NCBI GenBank assembly: GCA_021789695.1
Contig: JAJYJH010000001.1
Span: 1 to 64,000 of the forward strand
Direction: 5' to 3'
DNA length: 64,000 nt
Source: a bacterium
GTDB taxonomy: Bacteria; Elusimicrobiota; Elusimicrobia; Elusimicrobiales; UBA9959
A program made the position numbers and the translations under genes. Shown here one piece after another: positions 14,845-23,637 of this stretch. The notes under the pieces were generated by a model. That model was not told where the DNA came from, did no database searches, and saw only the letters and a list, made by a program, of their open reading frames with translations. How positions within the stretch are numbered: position 1 is the first letter of the stretch; each line of letters begins with the position of its first letter.

Positions 14845-17081
14845 CGCCCGAACAGTCCCTTCAGAAGCTTTTCGGCCTTGGGCGCGAGCTTCTCAACAGC
14901 CTCTTTTACCGCCGGTTGCTCGACCAGCGACTTGAGGTCGAGCTTGACCGAAGGCTGGTCGAAAGTGCCGCCTATCAGCATAGAGACGGGGGCCCCCATG
15001 CGCACGCCGCTGGCCGCTTTCAGCTTGACGCTGGTCTTCATGTCCAGCTTCTCCGCTGGCAGGTCTATGGAGCCGGAGGAGGAGACGTCCGCCACCGGGG
15101 CCGTGAACAAAGACTTGTCCAGCTTCATCAGGCCGTTGTTGAAAGAGTAGGCGCCTTGTATGGAGTCGAAATCCACGTTGTCGAAGTCCGGAAGGCGCAG
15201 GGCCTTCACCAACTTGGAGGCTTTCTGCAGAGCCAGCAGCGGATAGAGGGCCACCTTCGCGGTCTTGTGCTCCTGGGCCAGCTTATAGAGCCCGGAAAGC
15301 TTTCCCGGCCCCGTCTCGAACGAGGCGGTGCCGCTGAGCCTACGCATATCCGCGGATACGTCCTTCAGGTCCAGGCGGGCCGAGACCTTGCCGCAGTTGA
15401 AGTTGGGATGCGTCACCGCGCCCAGGCTTATGGAACCGGCGATGTCCGCGTAGAACGCGGCCGCCGGCGTCCGGGTTTTCTCCACTCCGGGCGCCGGCGA
15501 AGCGGCGGAAGCGGGCAGTTCCGGCAGGGACAGGCGGGCAAGATCGAGGGTGAAACGGACCCTGGGGTGAACGAGCGCGTCGGAAACGCTGAAAGAACCG
15601 GTGAAGGGCGCCCCGTCCAGTTTGCCCAGCAACTTCCCGGCCGCGGCCGAGTCGGCGGTGAAATCAACGGCGCCCGAGAGCCCGGAGAGTTTTTCCCCGG
15701 AGAAGGAGGCCCCCACGTTCAAAAGCTCGGCTCGGCCTTTGACGGCAGGCTTGCCGGCGTAGGTCCAGGCCAGCGCGGCCCGCGCGGAGCCCGAAGGTAA
15801 ATACGGGCCGGCGAGGTCCGGGGCGGCCGCCGCCAGCTCGGCGAGGTCCTTTACGGCGGCGTTCACTACGCCGGAGGCCCTGAGCGCCTTGCCGGAGAAG
15901 TCCGCCACCGCGGTCCCGTTTGCGGAAACCTGGCCTGCGTTGAGACTGAAAGCGCGCACCGCCGCCCGCCCGTCGGCGATTCTGACCGCCGCCGAGATGT
16001 CGGAAGCTGGCAGTTTTAGGCCGGGAGGCACCGGAGCGAACCTGCGCAGCGCCGCGCTGTCCGCCGCGGGGGTCTTGGCCGAGGCCTTAACTTCGAAGGA
16101 GTAGGTAAAGCGCGGGCTCCAGGTGGCGTTCCCGCTTATGGAGGCCCTGACCGGCCCGGCCGTCACTTCTGCTGAACGCAGCTTCAGGCCCTCCGCAGCG
16201 AACTTGAAATCCGTGTCGGCGGAGAGCCCGGGCAGCTCCAGGCCGCGAGGGACGGTCTTGAAGAACCTGGCGAGGTCGGTGGTGCTGAAGGGGGCGATGG
16301 AGAGGCTGAGCTTGGCATCGGGCTCCAGCAGGCCGGAGAGGGATCCCTTGAAAGAGACCTTTATCCCGTTCAGCCTGACGGACGCCTTGGAGATCTCGGC
16401 TTTGCCCTTAGCCGGATTGAAGCCGCCGAGGGCCGCCTTGCCGGAGATCCGCGCCGGCACCTCGCCCGTGAAGTACGGGGACTTGATGTCCAGCGTGAAG
16501 CCGGCTCGCACAGGGAAAAGCCCGGAGGGAGAAAGGTTGGAGGCCTCCAGGTTTATGTCCTTCATGGTCACGTTGAGGTCTCCGGCGGCGTTGGCGTAGA
16601 AGAAACTGGAACCGCTCACTTTCAGGCTGGAGACGGAAAGGCGCGGTCCTCCCCCGGCTTCTCCCCCGCCGGCCCCGGCACCGGCACCGGAAGAGAGCAG
16701 GTCTGAAAAGTTGTAGGTTCCGCCGGGGAGCTGCCTTACCTTCACGCTTAGGCCGGAGGCGGAAACGGAGTTTATCGTTACCTTCCCCCTCAGAAGGGCG
16801 GCCAGGGAAGGCCTGGCCGAAAACTCCCCGGCCTTTAGAAACTCTCCCCTGGAGAAGTCCGGCCGCTCCGAGACGCGCAGGCCGGAGACGGTGATGCCGG
16901 AGAAGGTGAGGCCGATGGAGCCGAACGAGACCTGCCTGTGCAGGGAACTCTCCGCGTAGGCGGAAGCCATAGCCTTGAGCCTGGCCGGAGTGAAATAGAG
17001 CCTTGCGGCTATGGCGCCCGTTGCCGCCAGGAGCAGCGCCGCTGTCGCCGCCCAGGCAAAGACTTTCAGGAATTTCTTCAT
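14841..17081 (-). CDS. AsmA-family envelope protein
   Basis: This is a long protein of about 746 residues with one N-terminal membrane helix (residues about 5-27) and a large periplasmic part built of repetitive beta segments with Gly/Ser/Ala-rich turns, ending in VKLKAASGVRMGAPVSMLIGG-type strands. That layout is typical of AsmA/TamB-like bridge proteins, which carry phospholipid or influence outer-membrane assembly. The ATG at 17081 is preferred over one at 17090 because the latter lies inside the TATAAT -10 box (17089-17094). It overlaps the lipoprotein gene downstream. Confidence 0.85.
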   Translation of the reverse strand: MKKFLKVFAWAATAALLLAATGAIAARLYFTPARLKAMASAYAESSLHRQVSFGSIGLTFSGITVSGLRVSERPDFSRGEFLKAGEFSARPSLAALLRGKVTINSVSASGLSVKVRQLPGGTYNFSDLLSSGAGAGAGGGEAGGGPRLSVSSLKVSGSSFFYANAAGDLNVTMKDINLEASNLSPSGLFPVRAGFTLDIKSPYFTGEVPARISGKAALGGFNPAKGKAEISKASVRLNGIKVSFKGSLSGLLEPDAKLSLSIAPFSTTDLARFFKTVPRGLELPGLSADTDFKFAAEGLKLRSAEVTAGPVRASISGNATWSPRFTYSFEVKASAKTPAADSAALRRFAPVPPGLKLPASDISAAVRIADGRAAVRAFSLNAGQVSANGTAVADFSGKALRASGVVNAAVKDLAELAAAAPDLAGPYLPSGSARAALAWTYAGKPAVKGRAELLNVGASFSGEKLSGLSGAVDFTADSAAAGKLLGKLDGAPFTGSFSVSDALVHPRVRFTLDLARLSLPELPASAASPAPGVEKTRTPAAAFYADIAGSISLGAVTHPNFNCGKVSARLDLKDVSADMRRLSGTASFETGPGKLSGLYKLAQEHKTAKVALYPLLALQKASKLVKALRLPDFDNVDFDSIQGAYSFNNGLMKLDKSLFTAPVADVSSSGSIDLPAEKLDMKTSVKLKAASGVRMGAPVSMLIGGTFDQPSVKLDLKSLVEQPAVKEAVEKLAPKAEKLLKGLFGR

Positions 17082-17088
17082 AAGTTCC

Positions 17089-17094
17089 ATTATA
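17089..17094 (-). promoter_or_regulatory. -10 box, leaderless-type
   Basis: TATAAT on the minus strand ends seven bases before the AsmA ATG at 17081 and includes the alternative ATG at 17090, which excludes that start if this promoter is used. Confidence 0.55.
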
Positions 17095-17163
17095 TAAAAG
17101 TTCGTTTTCCCCGCTCCCCGTAAAAATGCTAAATTTTATCTGCCGCACGCCCGGCCCTCACGA

Positions 17164-18099
17164 ATGAACGCGCTGATAGTCAATCTCAACCTCTCAGTTG
17201 ACAAGACGGTCCTGATCCCCGGCTTCAGGCCTGGACGCATATACCGCGTAAAGGACACGCTGACCATGCCCGGGGGCAAAGGCGTTAACGTGGCCCGCGC
17301 CCTGCGCTCCCTCGGAATAGAGACGCCGATAGCTGGCTTCGTCAGCGGCCACAACGGCCGCTGGATTTCCGAAAGCCTTAAGCGGGAGGCCTTCAAGGCC
17401 TATCTGCAGCGCCACGCCGGAGGCGAGTCGCGGGTTTGCTATACCGTGGCCGATTCCGGCGGCGTGACCACCGACCTGAACGAAGAGGGCCCACTGGTCC
17501 CCGCCGCGGCGCAGGAGGCCTTCCTTCGGCGTTTCGCGGCGCTCGCTCCCAGCTTCAGGGCGGCGGCCGTATGCGGCAGGACACCGGCCGGCTTGAAGAA
17601 GGGCTTCTACGCGAAACTGGTCCGCCGCGCGGCCGGGCGCGGCTGCTTCGCGATTTTCGACACCAGCGGCCCGGCGCTGACAGAGGCCGCCGCCGCCGGG
17701 GCCGCCGGCATAAAGGTGAACAGGGAGGAATTCGAGGAACTCTGCGGCCGCCGCTTCTCGCCGGGGCTGGTGGCCGAGTACTTCCGCGGGAAGGCTCCTC
17801 GCGGCCTGAAGGTGCTGGCCGTTACCGACGGTTCCTCCTCCGCCTACGCGGTTTCCCCTTTCGGACTTTGGCGGATTTCCCCGCCCGGGCTGCGGGGCCT
17901 GCGCAGCGCCGTAGGCGCGGGGGATTCCTTCATGGCGGGGTTCCTCTACGGCTTTTTGAACGGCTTCGCTTTCGAGCGCACGCTGCAGTTGGCCGCCGGC
18001 GCGGCCGCCTCGGACTGTCTCAGCGTGGGCGCTGGCTTTATAAACAGGCGGCAGGCGCTGTCCTACGCATCCAAGGCCGCCGTAGTAAAAGTGGGCTGA
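17164..18099 (+). CDS. PfkB-family hexose kinase (1-phosphofructokinase type)
   Basis: This 311-residue ribokinase-fold protein has the N-terminal substrate motif LTMPGGKGVNVARALRSLG near residue 37, typical of the 1-phosphofructokinase/tagatose-6-phosphate kinase branch. The catalytic anion hole SAVGAGDSFMAGFLYG is near 255. It should phosphorylate a sugar phosphate. No PTS or tagatose gene is nearby, so the substrate is open. It reads toward the acyl-CoA synthetase gene, 45 bases downstream. Confidence 0.88.
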   Translation: MNALIVNLNLSVDKTVLIPGFRPGRIYRVKDTLTMPGGKGVNVARALRSLGIETPIAGFVSGHNGRWISESLKREAFKAYLQRHAGGESRVCYTVADSGGVTTDLNEEGPLVPAAAQEAFLRRFAALAPSFRAAAVCGRTPAGLKKGFYAKLVRRAAGRGCFAIFDTSGPALTEAAAAGAAGIKVNREEFEELCGRRFSPGLVAEYFRGKAPRGLKVLAVTDGSSSAYAVSPFGLWRISPPGLRGLRSAVGAGDSFMAGFLYGFLNGFAFERTLQLAAGAAASDCLSVGAGFINRRQALSYASKAAVVKVG

Positions 18100-18144
18100 G
18101 GCGCCGCTTGTGGCGCAGGATACTTTCTGCTCCGGGAGATGAAC

Positions 18145-20409
18145 ATGGAAAACTTCGACGCGATAGAGAAGATGCTGGCCTACGCCGGCGCGCAGGGGCG
18201 CAGGAACCTCACCGAGACGGAGGTCTACCAGGTGCTGACGCTCGCGGGGCTGGAGGCCCCTAAGCACCTGCTGTTCCCGGCCGCCGGCTTCACCCCGGCC
18301 GTCGCCGCGGCCCAAGTCTGCGAAGCTCTGCCCGGGGACAAGGCCGTGCTGAAGCTGGTCTCGTCCAAAACGCTGCACAAGACGGAGTCCGGCGGCGTGA
18401 AGGTGGCCGATAAGACCCCGGAGGCGCTGACGGAGGCGCTGAAGGCCATGGCGGCCAGGTTCCCGGACGCGGAGGCGTTCATGGCGGCCGAGTTCGTGCC
18501 GCACGCGGCCTTCGCGCTGGGCGAGGAGCTGTTGCTCGGAGCCCGCTCCGACGAGGCTTTTGGCCCGGTCATCACTCTGGGCCCGGGCGGCACCAACGCC
18601 GAGGCGCTGATAAAGTCGCTGCGGCCCGGGACGGCTCCTTCGGTGATTCCGGCCGACCTGGCTTACAACTCCTCGGCATGGGAGAAGTTCCTGGCCGACA
18701 GCTGGATCTGGCGATACGTCTCCGGCGGGGTGCGAGGAGGCAGGCGCCTCGCGCAGGACGGAGAGGTCCTGAAATGGCTGGAGGGCTTCTCGCACTTGAC
18801 AAGGCATTTCCGCGACGGCGGCGCCTCCGACTGGGCCATAGAGGAGTTTGAGATAAACCCGCTGGCCGTCTCCAGGGGCCGGTTGACGGCGCTTGATGGC
18901 GTGCTGCGCTTCAGGCCGGCGAAGAGGTCCGGGCCGCGGGTGAAGCCCTCCAGAAAGGGCGTGGACGGGCTTGTGCACACGCGCAGCGCCGCGGTGGTCG
19001 GCGTTAGCGAGAAGAAGATGAACATGGCCCGGATTATCCTGAACAACATCCTGAAGGCCGGTTTCCCTAAGGAGCGCACCTACGTGGTCAAGGAGGGCGT
19101 CGGGGAGATAGACGGCGTGAAGTGCTTTGCCTCCCCGGCGGAACTGCCCGAGAAGGTAGATATGTACGTGGTGGCGGTTCCGTCGCCAGAGGTGCCTCGC
19201 GTCCTGTCCGAGGCCGGCGGGTCCGGCAAGGTCAACGGAGTGGTGCTGATCTCCGGAGGTATGGGAGAGAAGTCCGGTTCTGAGGGGATGGCCGGGACCG
19301 TGGTGGACGCCATCGCCCGCTCGCGGGAGAAGAACCCGGACTTCGCGCTGTCCGGCGGCAACTCGATGGGAATAGTGCTCAACGGCGCCAGACTCAACAC
19401 TTTCTTCATACCCGAGTACAAGCTGGAACACCCGCTCGGCGAGAACCCGTTCATGGCCGGGACGGCCTTCGTCAGCCAGAGCGGCGCCTTCGTCATCTCT
19501 ACGATCAGCAAGCTGCCGTGGCTCAAACCGGCCTACAGCATTACCGTCGGCAACCAGCAGGACGTGACCGTCCCGGATTACGTGGAGCGGCTGGCCGACG
19601 AGGAAAACCTTAAGGTGCTGCTGGTCTACATGGAGGGCTTCAAGCCCGGCGACGGCCTGGCGTTGGCGAAGACCATAGAGAAGGCGCGGGCCAAGGGCAA
19701 GCTGGTGGTGCTGTACAAGGCCGGCCGCACTGCGGTGGGGCAGAAGGCCGTGATGGGACATACCGCTTCCATCGCCGGCGACTACTTGGTGACGCGGCTG
19801 ATCATGGAGAACGCCGGCGCGCTCGTGGCGGAGACCTTCGACGATTTCAGCGACCTGGCTGCGCTGGCCTGCACTTTCGCCTGCCTGGAGCCTAAGGACG
19901 GCAATACCTTCCTGATGAGCAACGCAGGCTTCGAGGCCGCCGGCATGGCCGACGGCGTCTCTGGCCGCGTGACGGCGGATATGTCGCCGGCGCTGGCGGC
20001 TGAGATAAACAAGACGCTCAGGGAGTTCCGGCTGGACTCGATAGTGGACGCCAAGAACCCCCTGGACGTGACGCCGATGGCCTCAGACGAGGCCATAGCG
20101 GGCGTGGTGAGGACGGCGCTGTCCTCGGACGAGTTCTCCGGGGCGGTGGTTTCGATGGTGCCGCTGACGCCGTCAATGAACACGCTGCCGAAAGGCGGCT
20201 CCTGGCCGGACGACCTGGAAAAGTCCTTTATTAAGGGCGCGGCCGAAGCCGCCCGCGAGGCTCGCAAACCGCTGATTTTCTGTGTGGCGGCCGGCACCCT
20301 CTACGAGCCTTATTGCGCCCACGCGCAGAAGCTCGGCGTGCCGGTGTTCCGCTCCGCGGACCGCGCGCTGCTCCTCTACGGCAGATACCTGGACTACGTC
20401 TTGAAGTAA
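18145..20409 (+). CDS. ADP-forming acetate-CoA ligase family, fused beta-alpha subunits
   Basis: This roughly 754-residue fusion carries an ATP-grasp (beta) part first (about 1-240) and then the CoA-binding and ligase CoA domains (alpha, about 280-750). The phosphohistidine motif GHTASIAG is near residue 539. Such enzymes convert acyl-CoA, ADP and phosphate to acid, CoA and ATP, conserving energy in fermentation. A GGGAG Shine-Dalgarno lies directly against an ATG at 18139 but six bases before the ATG at 18145, so the latter is the better start. Confidence 0.88.
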   Translation: MENFDAIEKMLAYAGAQGRRNLTETEVYQVLTLAGLEAPKHLLFPAAGFTPAVAAAQVCEALPGDKAVLKLVSSKTLHKTESGGVKVADKTPEALTEALKAMAARFPDAEAFMAAEFVPHAAFALGEELLLGARSDEAFGPVITLGPGGTNAEALIKSLRPGTAPSVIPADLAYNSSAWEKFLADSWIWRYVSGGVRGGRRLAQDGEVLKWLEGFSHLTRHFRDGGASDWAIEEFEINPLAVSRGRLTALDGVLRFRPAKRSGPRVKPSRKGVDGLVHTRSAAVVGVSEKKMNMARIILNNILKAGFPKERTYVVKEGVGEIDGVKCFASPAELPEKVDMYVVAVPSPEVPRVLSEAGGSGKVNGVVLISGGMGEKSGSEGMAGTVVDAIARSREKNPDFALSGGNSMGIVLNGARLNTFFIPEYKLEHPLGENPFMAGTAFVSQSGAFVISTISKLPWLKPAYSITVGNQQDVTVPDYVERLADEENLKVLLVYMEGFKPGDGLALAKTIEKARAKGKLVVLYKAGRTAVGQKAVMGHTASIAGDYLVTRLIMENAGALVAETFDDFSDLAALACTFACLEPKDGNTFLMSNAGFEAAGMADGVSGRVTADMSPALAAEINKTLREFRLDSIVDAKNPLDVTPMASDEAIAGVVRTALSSDEFSGAVVSMVPLTPSMNTLPKGGSWPDDLEKSFIKGAAEAAREARKPLIFCVAAGTLYEPYCAHAQKLGVPVFRSADRALLLYGRYLDYVLK

Positions 20410-20428
20410 TCCGGGCGCCCGCCATAAA

Positions 20429-20457
20429 AGAAGAAGCCCCCTCCCGGGGGCTTCTTC
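20429..20457. terminator. Hairpin terminator between convergent genes
   Basis: GAAGAAGCCCCC and GGGGGCTTCTTC pair around a TCCC loop between the acyl-CoA synthetase and alcohol dehydrogenase genes. The T tail is weak in both directions. Confidence 0.65.
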
Positions 20458-20485
20458 CGTTCGGCTCGCTCCGGGAGGAAACTGG

Positions 20486-21631
20486 CTACCTGGCGTTGGA
20501 GAGGATCCTCTCTATCTCCGGCTGCTCGTGCTTCATTCCCCACATACGGATCAGGCCCATGGCGTTGGCCGCTATCTTAGGGATGTCTGCCGCAGGGATT
20601 TTCGCCTCGGACAGGCGCACCGGAGCGCCGGCCTTCCGGAAGAAGTCTTCAAAGGCCTTTATAGTTCCCTCCGCGTCCTTCGTCCCGAAGACGGCTGCGC
20701 CGAACTTGTCCAGGCGCGCCGGCCCGGAAGTCTCCAGGTGGTAGCGGAACCAGGCCGGCATCACTATGGCCAGGCCAGCGCCGTGGGCTATGTCATAGAT
20801 GGCGCTGAGCGCGTGCTCTATGGCGTGGTTTATGAAGTTCATGCCGCCGTAGCCGCAGGTGGGCAGGCCGTTGAGCGCCAGCGTGGCCGACCACATCATC
20901 GACGCCCGCGCGCCATAGTCGGACGGGTCTTTCAAGATGCGCAGCGTGGAGGCGACCACGGAGCGGGCCAGCGCGTGCACTATTTCGTCGGTCACACCGG
21001 CGTCCCGGTCGGTTGTGGTGAAATAGCCCTCGATGATATGCGCGATGGAGTCCACGGCGCCGTTGGCCACCTGCGCGCGTGGCAGCGTCAGTGTCGTTTC
21101 CGGGTCCAGCGCGGAGACGCGCGGGAAGAGCGCGGCGCCGTGGGCGGAGAACTTCTGCGCGGTCGCTTCGTTGGTGACCACGCAGCCGGAGTTCATTTCT
21201 GAACCGGTGGCCGGCAGCGTCAGCGCCGTGAAAAGGGGCAGGGCCTCCCTTATTTCGGCCTTGCCGCAAAAAAAGTCCCAGACGTCGCCGCCGTACTTAA
21301 CGCCGGCCGCTATCGACTTGGCCTCGTCTATCACGGAGCCGCCGCCGGCGGCGACCACGACGTCGCAGCCGGCCGACCTGGCCTTCCCTATGCCGGCCTT
21401 CACGTGAGAGAGGACGGGATTGGGCTTAACGCCAGGATGCTCCACTATCTCCACGCCGTTCTCCCTTAGCGCGCCGGTCAGCACGTCGTGCACGCCGTTT
21501 TTCTTTATGCTGCCGCCGCCGTAAACGAACAGGGCCTTTTTCCCGGCCGCCGCTGCGGCCGGACCCAGCTCCGCCACTACCGCCTTGCCGAAGATTATCT
21601 TTGTCGGGTTCACGAAGGTGAAGTTCTGCAT
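20486..21631 (-). CDS. Iron-containing alcohol dehydrogenase
   Basis: The 381-residue protein has the type III alcohol dehydrogenase fold: N-terminal NPTKIIFGK, NAD(P)-binding GGGSVIDEAKSIA near residue 95, and metal-ligand region NHAIEHALSAIYDIAHGAGLA near 265-285. It is closest in style to the butanol dehydrogenase/YqhD group that reduces aldehydes. It has a Shine-Dalgarno (AGGAGG) and lies 14 bases after the deacetylase gene, so it may be read from the glycosyltransferase promoter. Confidence 0.9.
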   Translation of the reverse strand: MQNFTFVNPTKIIFGKAVVAELGPAAAAAGKKALFVYGGGSIKKNGVHDVLTGALRENGVEIVEHPGVKPNPVLSHVKAGIGKARSAGCDVVVAAGGGSVIDEAKSIAAGVKYGGDVWDFFCGKAEIREALPLFTALTLPATGSEMNSGCVVTNEATAQKFSAHGAALFPRVSALDPETTLTLPRAQVANGAVDSIAHIIEGYFTTTDRDAGVTDEIVHALARSVVASTLRILKDPSDYGARASMMWSATLALNGLPTCGYGGMNFINHAIEHALSAIYDIAHGAGLAIVMPAWFRYHLETSGPARLDKFGAAVFGTKDAEGTIKAFEDFFRKAGAPVRLSEAKIPAADIPKIAANAMGLIRMWGMKHEQPEIERILSNAR

Positions 21632-21645
21632 ACTGTCCTCCTTGT

Positions 21646-22443
21646 TCAGAGCCGCCGTTTCAGGCGGCGGTCCAGTCCGTACATCCCGCCGTAGAGGCGC
21701 GACACAATTGGCAGGCCGTGCAGCAGCATCCGCCCGCGAAACCAGCTCATGTCGCCCCGGGCCACCTTTATCCGCTTAAGGTACAGAGGGTCGCAGCCGG
21801 GCCGGTTGACTCCGGTGACGGTCGTGAAGGCCAGTCGGTATCCGGCCTTCCTCACGGCCCCTTCCCAGGATCTCTCGTGGTGCCCCCACGGCCAGCCGAG
21901 CGAAAGAGGCCTTGTCCCGGTATGTCCTTCTATGAGCGCCGCAGAGGTCTCCAACTCCCAGCCAAGGTCGGCGTAAGAGGAGAGCTTCACGAAGCCGCGG
22001 TGCGTATGGGTGTGAGAACCGGCCTCGAAGACGCCGGAGGAGGTCATCGCTTCCAGCTCGTCCCAAGTCAGGAAGCCCTCCGGCGCGCGCTCGCGGGCCT
22101 GCGTGTCCGGGGAGAGCGCCCCTTCCGCGAGGGTGGGCCTTGTTCCGCCGCCTTCACGCAACCGCTCAGTAGTGACGAAGATCACGGCCCGGAAGCCGTG
22201 CTTCTTGAGCAGCGGCCAGGCGCAGATCCAATTGTCGGAGTAGCCGTCGTCGAACGTGATAACCACGAGCTTGTCCGAGGTCTCTTTCCCGCCTGTCAGC
22301 ACGGCGTAGAGTTCCTTCAGCGACGGCGTCCTATAGCCTTTCTCCTTCAAATGACGCAGGTGGGCCTCGAACTGCTTCGGCGTCACTTCGCGGTCGTCGG
22401 CGATGTGATGGTACATCAGCACAGGAATCGGGCGGAATTTCAT
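21646..22443 (-). CDS. Polysaccharide deacetylase (NodB fold)
   Basis: This 265-residue NodB-domain protein starts PVLMYHHIADD and has the catalytic/metal TFDDGYSD near residue 85 and the zinc-binding HTHTH near 158. It probably removes acetyl groups from a surface or cell-wall glycan. There is no clear signal peptide, so activity on a cytoplasmic intermediate is possible. It overlaps the upstream glycosyltransferase (ATGA), which suggests the two act on one glycan. Confidence 0.88.
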   Translation of the reverse strand: MKFRPIPVLMYHHIADDREVTPKQFEAHLRHLKEKGYRTPSLKELYAVLTGGKETSDKLVVITFDDGYSDNWICAWPLLKKHGFRAVIFVTTERLREGGGTRPTLAEGALSPDTQARERAPEGFLTWDELEAMTSSGVFEAGSHTHTHRGFVKLSSYADLGWELETSAALIEGHTGTRPLSLGWPWGHHERSWEGAVRKAGYRLAFTTVTGVNRPGCDPLYLKRIKVARGDMSWFRGRMLLHGLPIVSRLYGGMYGLDRRLKRRL

Positions 22444-23522
22444 CGCGGTGCTCCTGAGGCGCGCCGGTATAGTTCCTCGAAGCGCGCCGCTATGGCCGGC
22501 ATGGAGAACCGTTTTTCAGAACTGGACTTTCCGGCCGCCGAGAGTTTCCCCGCCAGCCGCCCGTCCCCCAGCAGCCTGAGGAGGGCTTGCGCCAGAGCGT
22601 CCGCGTCCCCCGGCGGGAAAAGCAGGCCGGTCTCGCCGTCGGTTATCACCTCGGGGATCCCTCCCACGCGGGCGCCGATGACTGCCGCGCCCGCGGTCTG
22701 GGCCTCGATAAGCGTGTTGGGGACGCCCTCCTGCCTGGACGGGGCGGCTACGATATGCAGGCTCCGTATCAGGGCCGGCACGTCCCCGCGCGGGCCAAGT
22801 ATCTCTACCGAGCCAGACAGCCCTGCCGCAGCGGCCAGGGATCTTAACTCCTCCTGCCCGCGGCCTATGAATACGAATCTGGTGTTCGCGTAGGACTTGA
22901 GCACGGTCCCGGCGGCCTGCAGCATCAGGTCCTGCCCCTTGAAGGGTGCGAAATGGGCTATCATGCCGATCCGGAAAGGAGGGGCCCAGGGCAGCGCCGA
23001 TCTGGCTTCGGCGGCCTCCTTCCATTCGGATTGCTCAATCCCGGGCGGGATAACGGCTATCCGGGAGGGCTCCACGCCGGCCTTCAGGAACTCGGTCCTG
23101 ACCGCTTCCGAGACGGCTATCAGCGCCGAGATCCTTGCGGAATTATATTTGAATCTGCTGAAAGGGTTCCTGGGGATCGGGAAGATGACCCCCCTCCGCA
23201 CGGACAGCGCTCCCGGCGCGCCGAGGTATTTGGCGGCGAGGGCCGCGCCGTGGGCGCGCGGGTGGAAGGTCTGCAGCACGTCGTAGCGCTCCTTTCTGCA
23301 GTGCGCGGCCAGCTTCAGCGCGGAGGCGACGTCGGCGTCGGAGCGGAAGTCGAAATTCACGGTCCCTATGCCGAGCGGAGGGCAGAGCGAGTTCAGCACG
23401 CTGGCGGGCCTGCAGGCAACGGTGAGACGGTGGCCCCTGGCCGAAAGCGCGGAGGCCAGGAGCAGCAGTTGGCGGGTGCCGCCGGTAGAGGCTGTGGATT
23501 CGCTGAGAAAAAGTATCTTCAT
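22440..23522 (-). CDS. Glycosyltransferase family 4
   Basis: This 360-residue GT-B enzyme starts with MKILFLSESTASTGGTRQLL, has RIGMIAHFAPFKGQDLMLQA in the donor-binding domain and the E-x7-E region SRQEGVPNTLIEAQ near 268. It transfers a sugar from a nucleotide donor in glycan synthesis at the inner membrane face. A TAGAAT -10 lies about 25 bases upstream and the short leader holds a CCGGC/GCCGG hairpin. It overlaps the deacetylase gene. Confidence 0.9.
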   Translation of the reverse strand: MKILFLSESTASTGGTRQLLLLASALSARGHRLTVACRPASVLNSLCPPLGIGTVNFDFRSDADVASALKLAAHCRKERYDVLQTFHPRAHGAALAAKYLGAPGALSVRRGVIFPIPRNPFSRFKYNSARISALIAVSEAVRTEFLKAGVEPSRIAVIPPGIEQSEWKEAAEARSALPWAPPFRIGMIAHFAPFKGQDLMLQAAGTVLKSYANTRFVFIGRGQEELRSLAAAAGLSGSVEILGPRGDVPALIRSLHIVAAPSRQEGVPNTLIEAQTAGAAVIGARVGGIPEVITDGETGLLFPPGDADALAQALLRLLGDGRLAGKLSAAGKSSSEKRFSMPAIAARFEELYRRASGAPR

Positions 23523-23615
23523 AGCGCCGGCGCTTGCCGGAAGACTATTCTAGCAGTTTTGCGCCGGGGCTTTTAACGCGGCCGCCTAGTTCCCCTAAAA
23601 GCGGTTCGGATTTTA

Positions 23616-23621
23616 TATAAT
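23616..23621 (+). promoter_or_regulatory. -10 box of the radical SAM gene
   Basis: TATAAT ends 16 bases before the ATG at 23638, predicting a leader of about 10 bases without a Shine-Dalgarno. Confidence 0.5.
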
Positions 23622-23637
23622 AAACCTTACAGACAAC

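Noticed and set aside
17194-19761. 855-codon minus-strand open frame opposite the PfkB and acyl-CoA synthetase genes
   Set aside because: Long open antisense frames are expected at this GC content; the frame spans two unrelated plus-strand genes and has low-complexity His/Arg/Gly composition.
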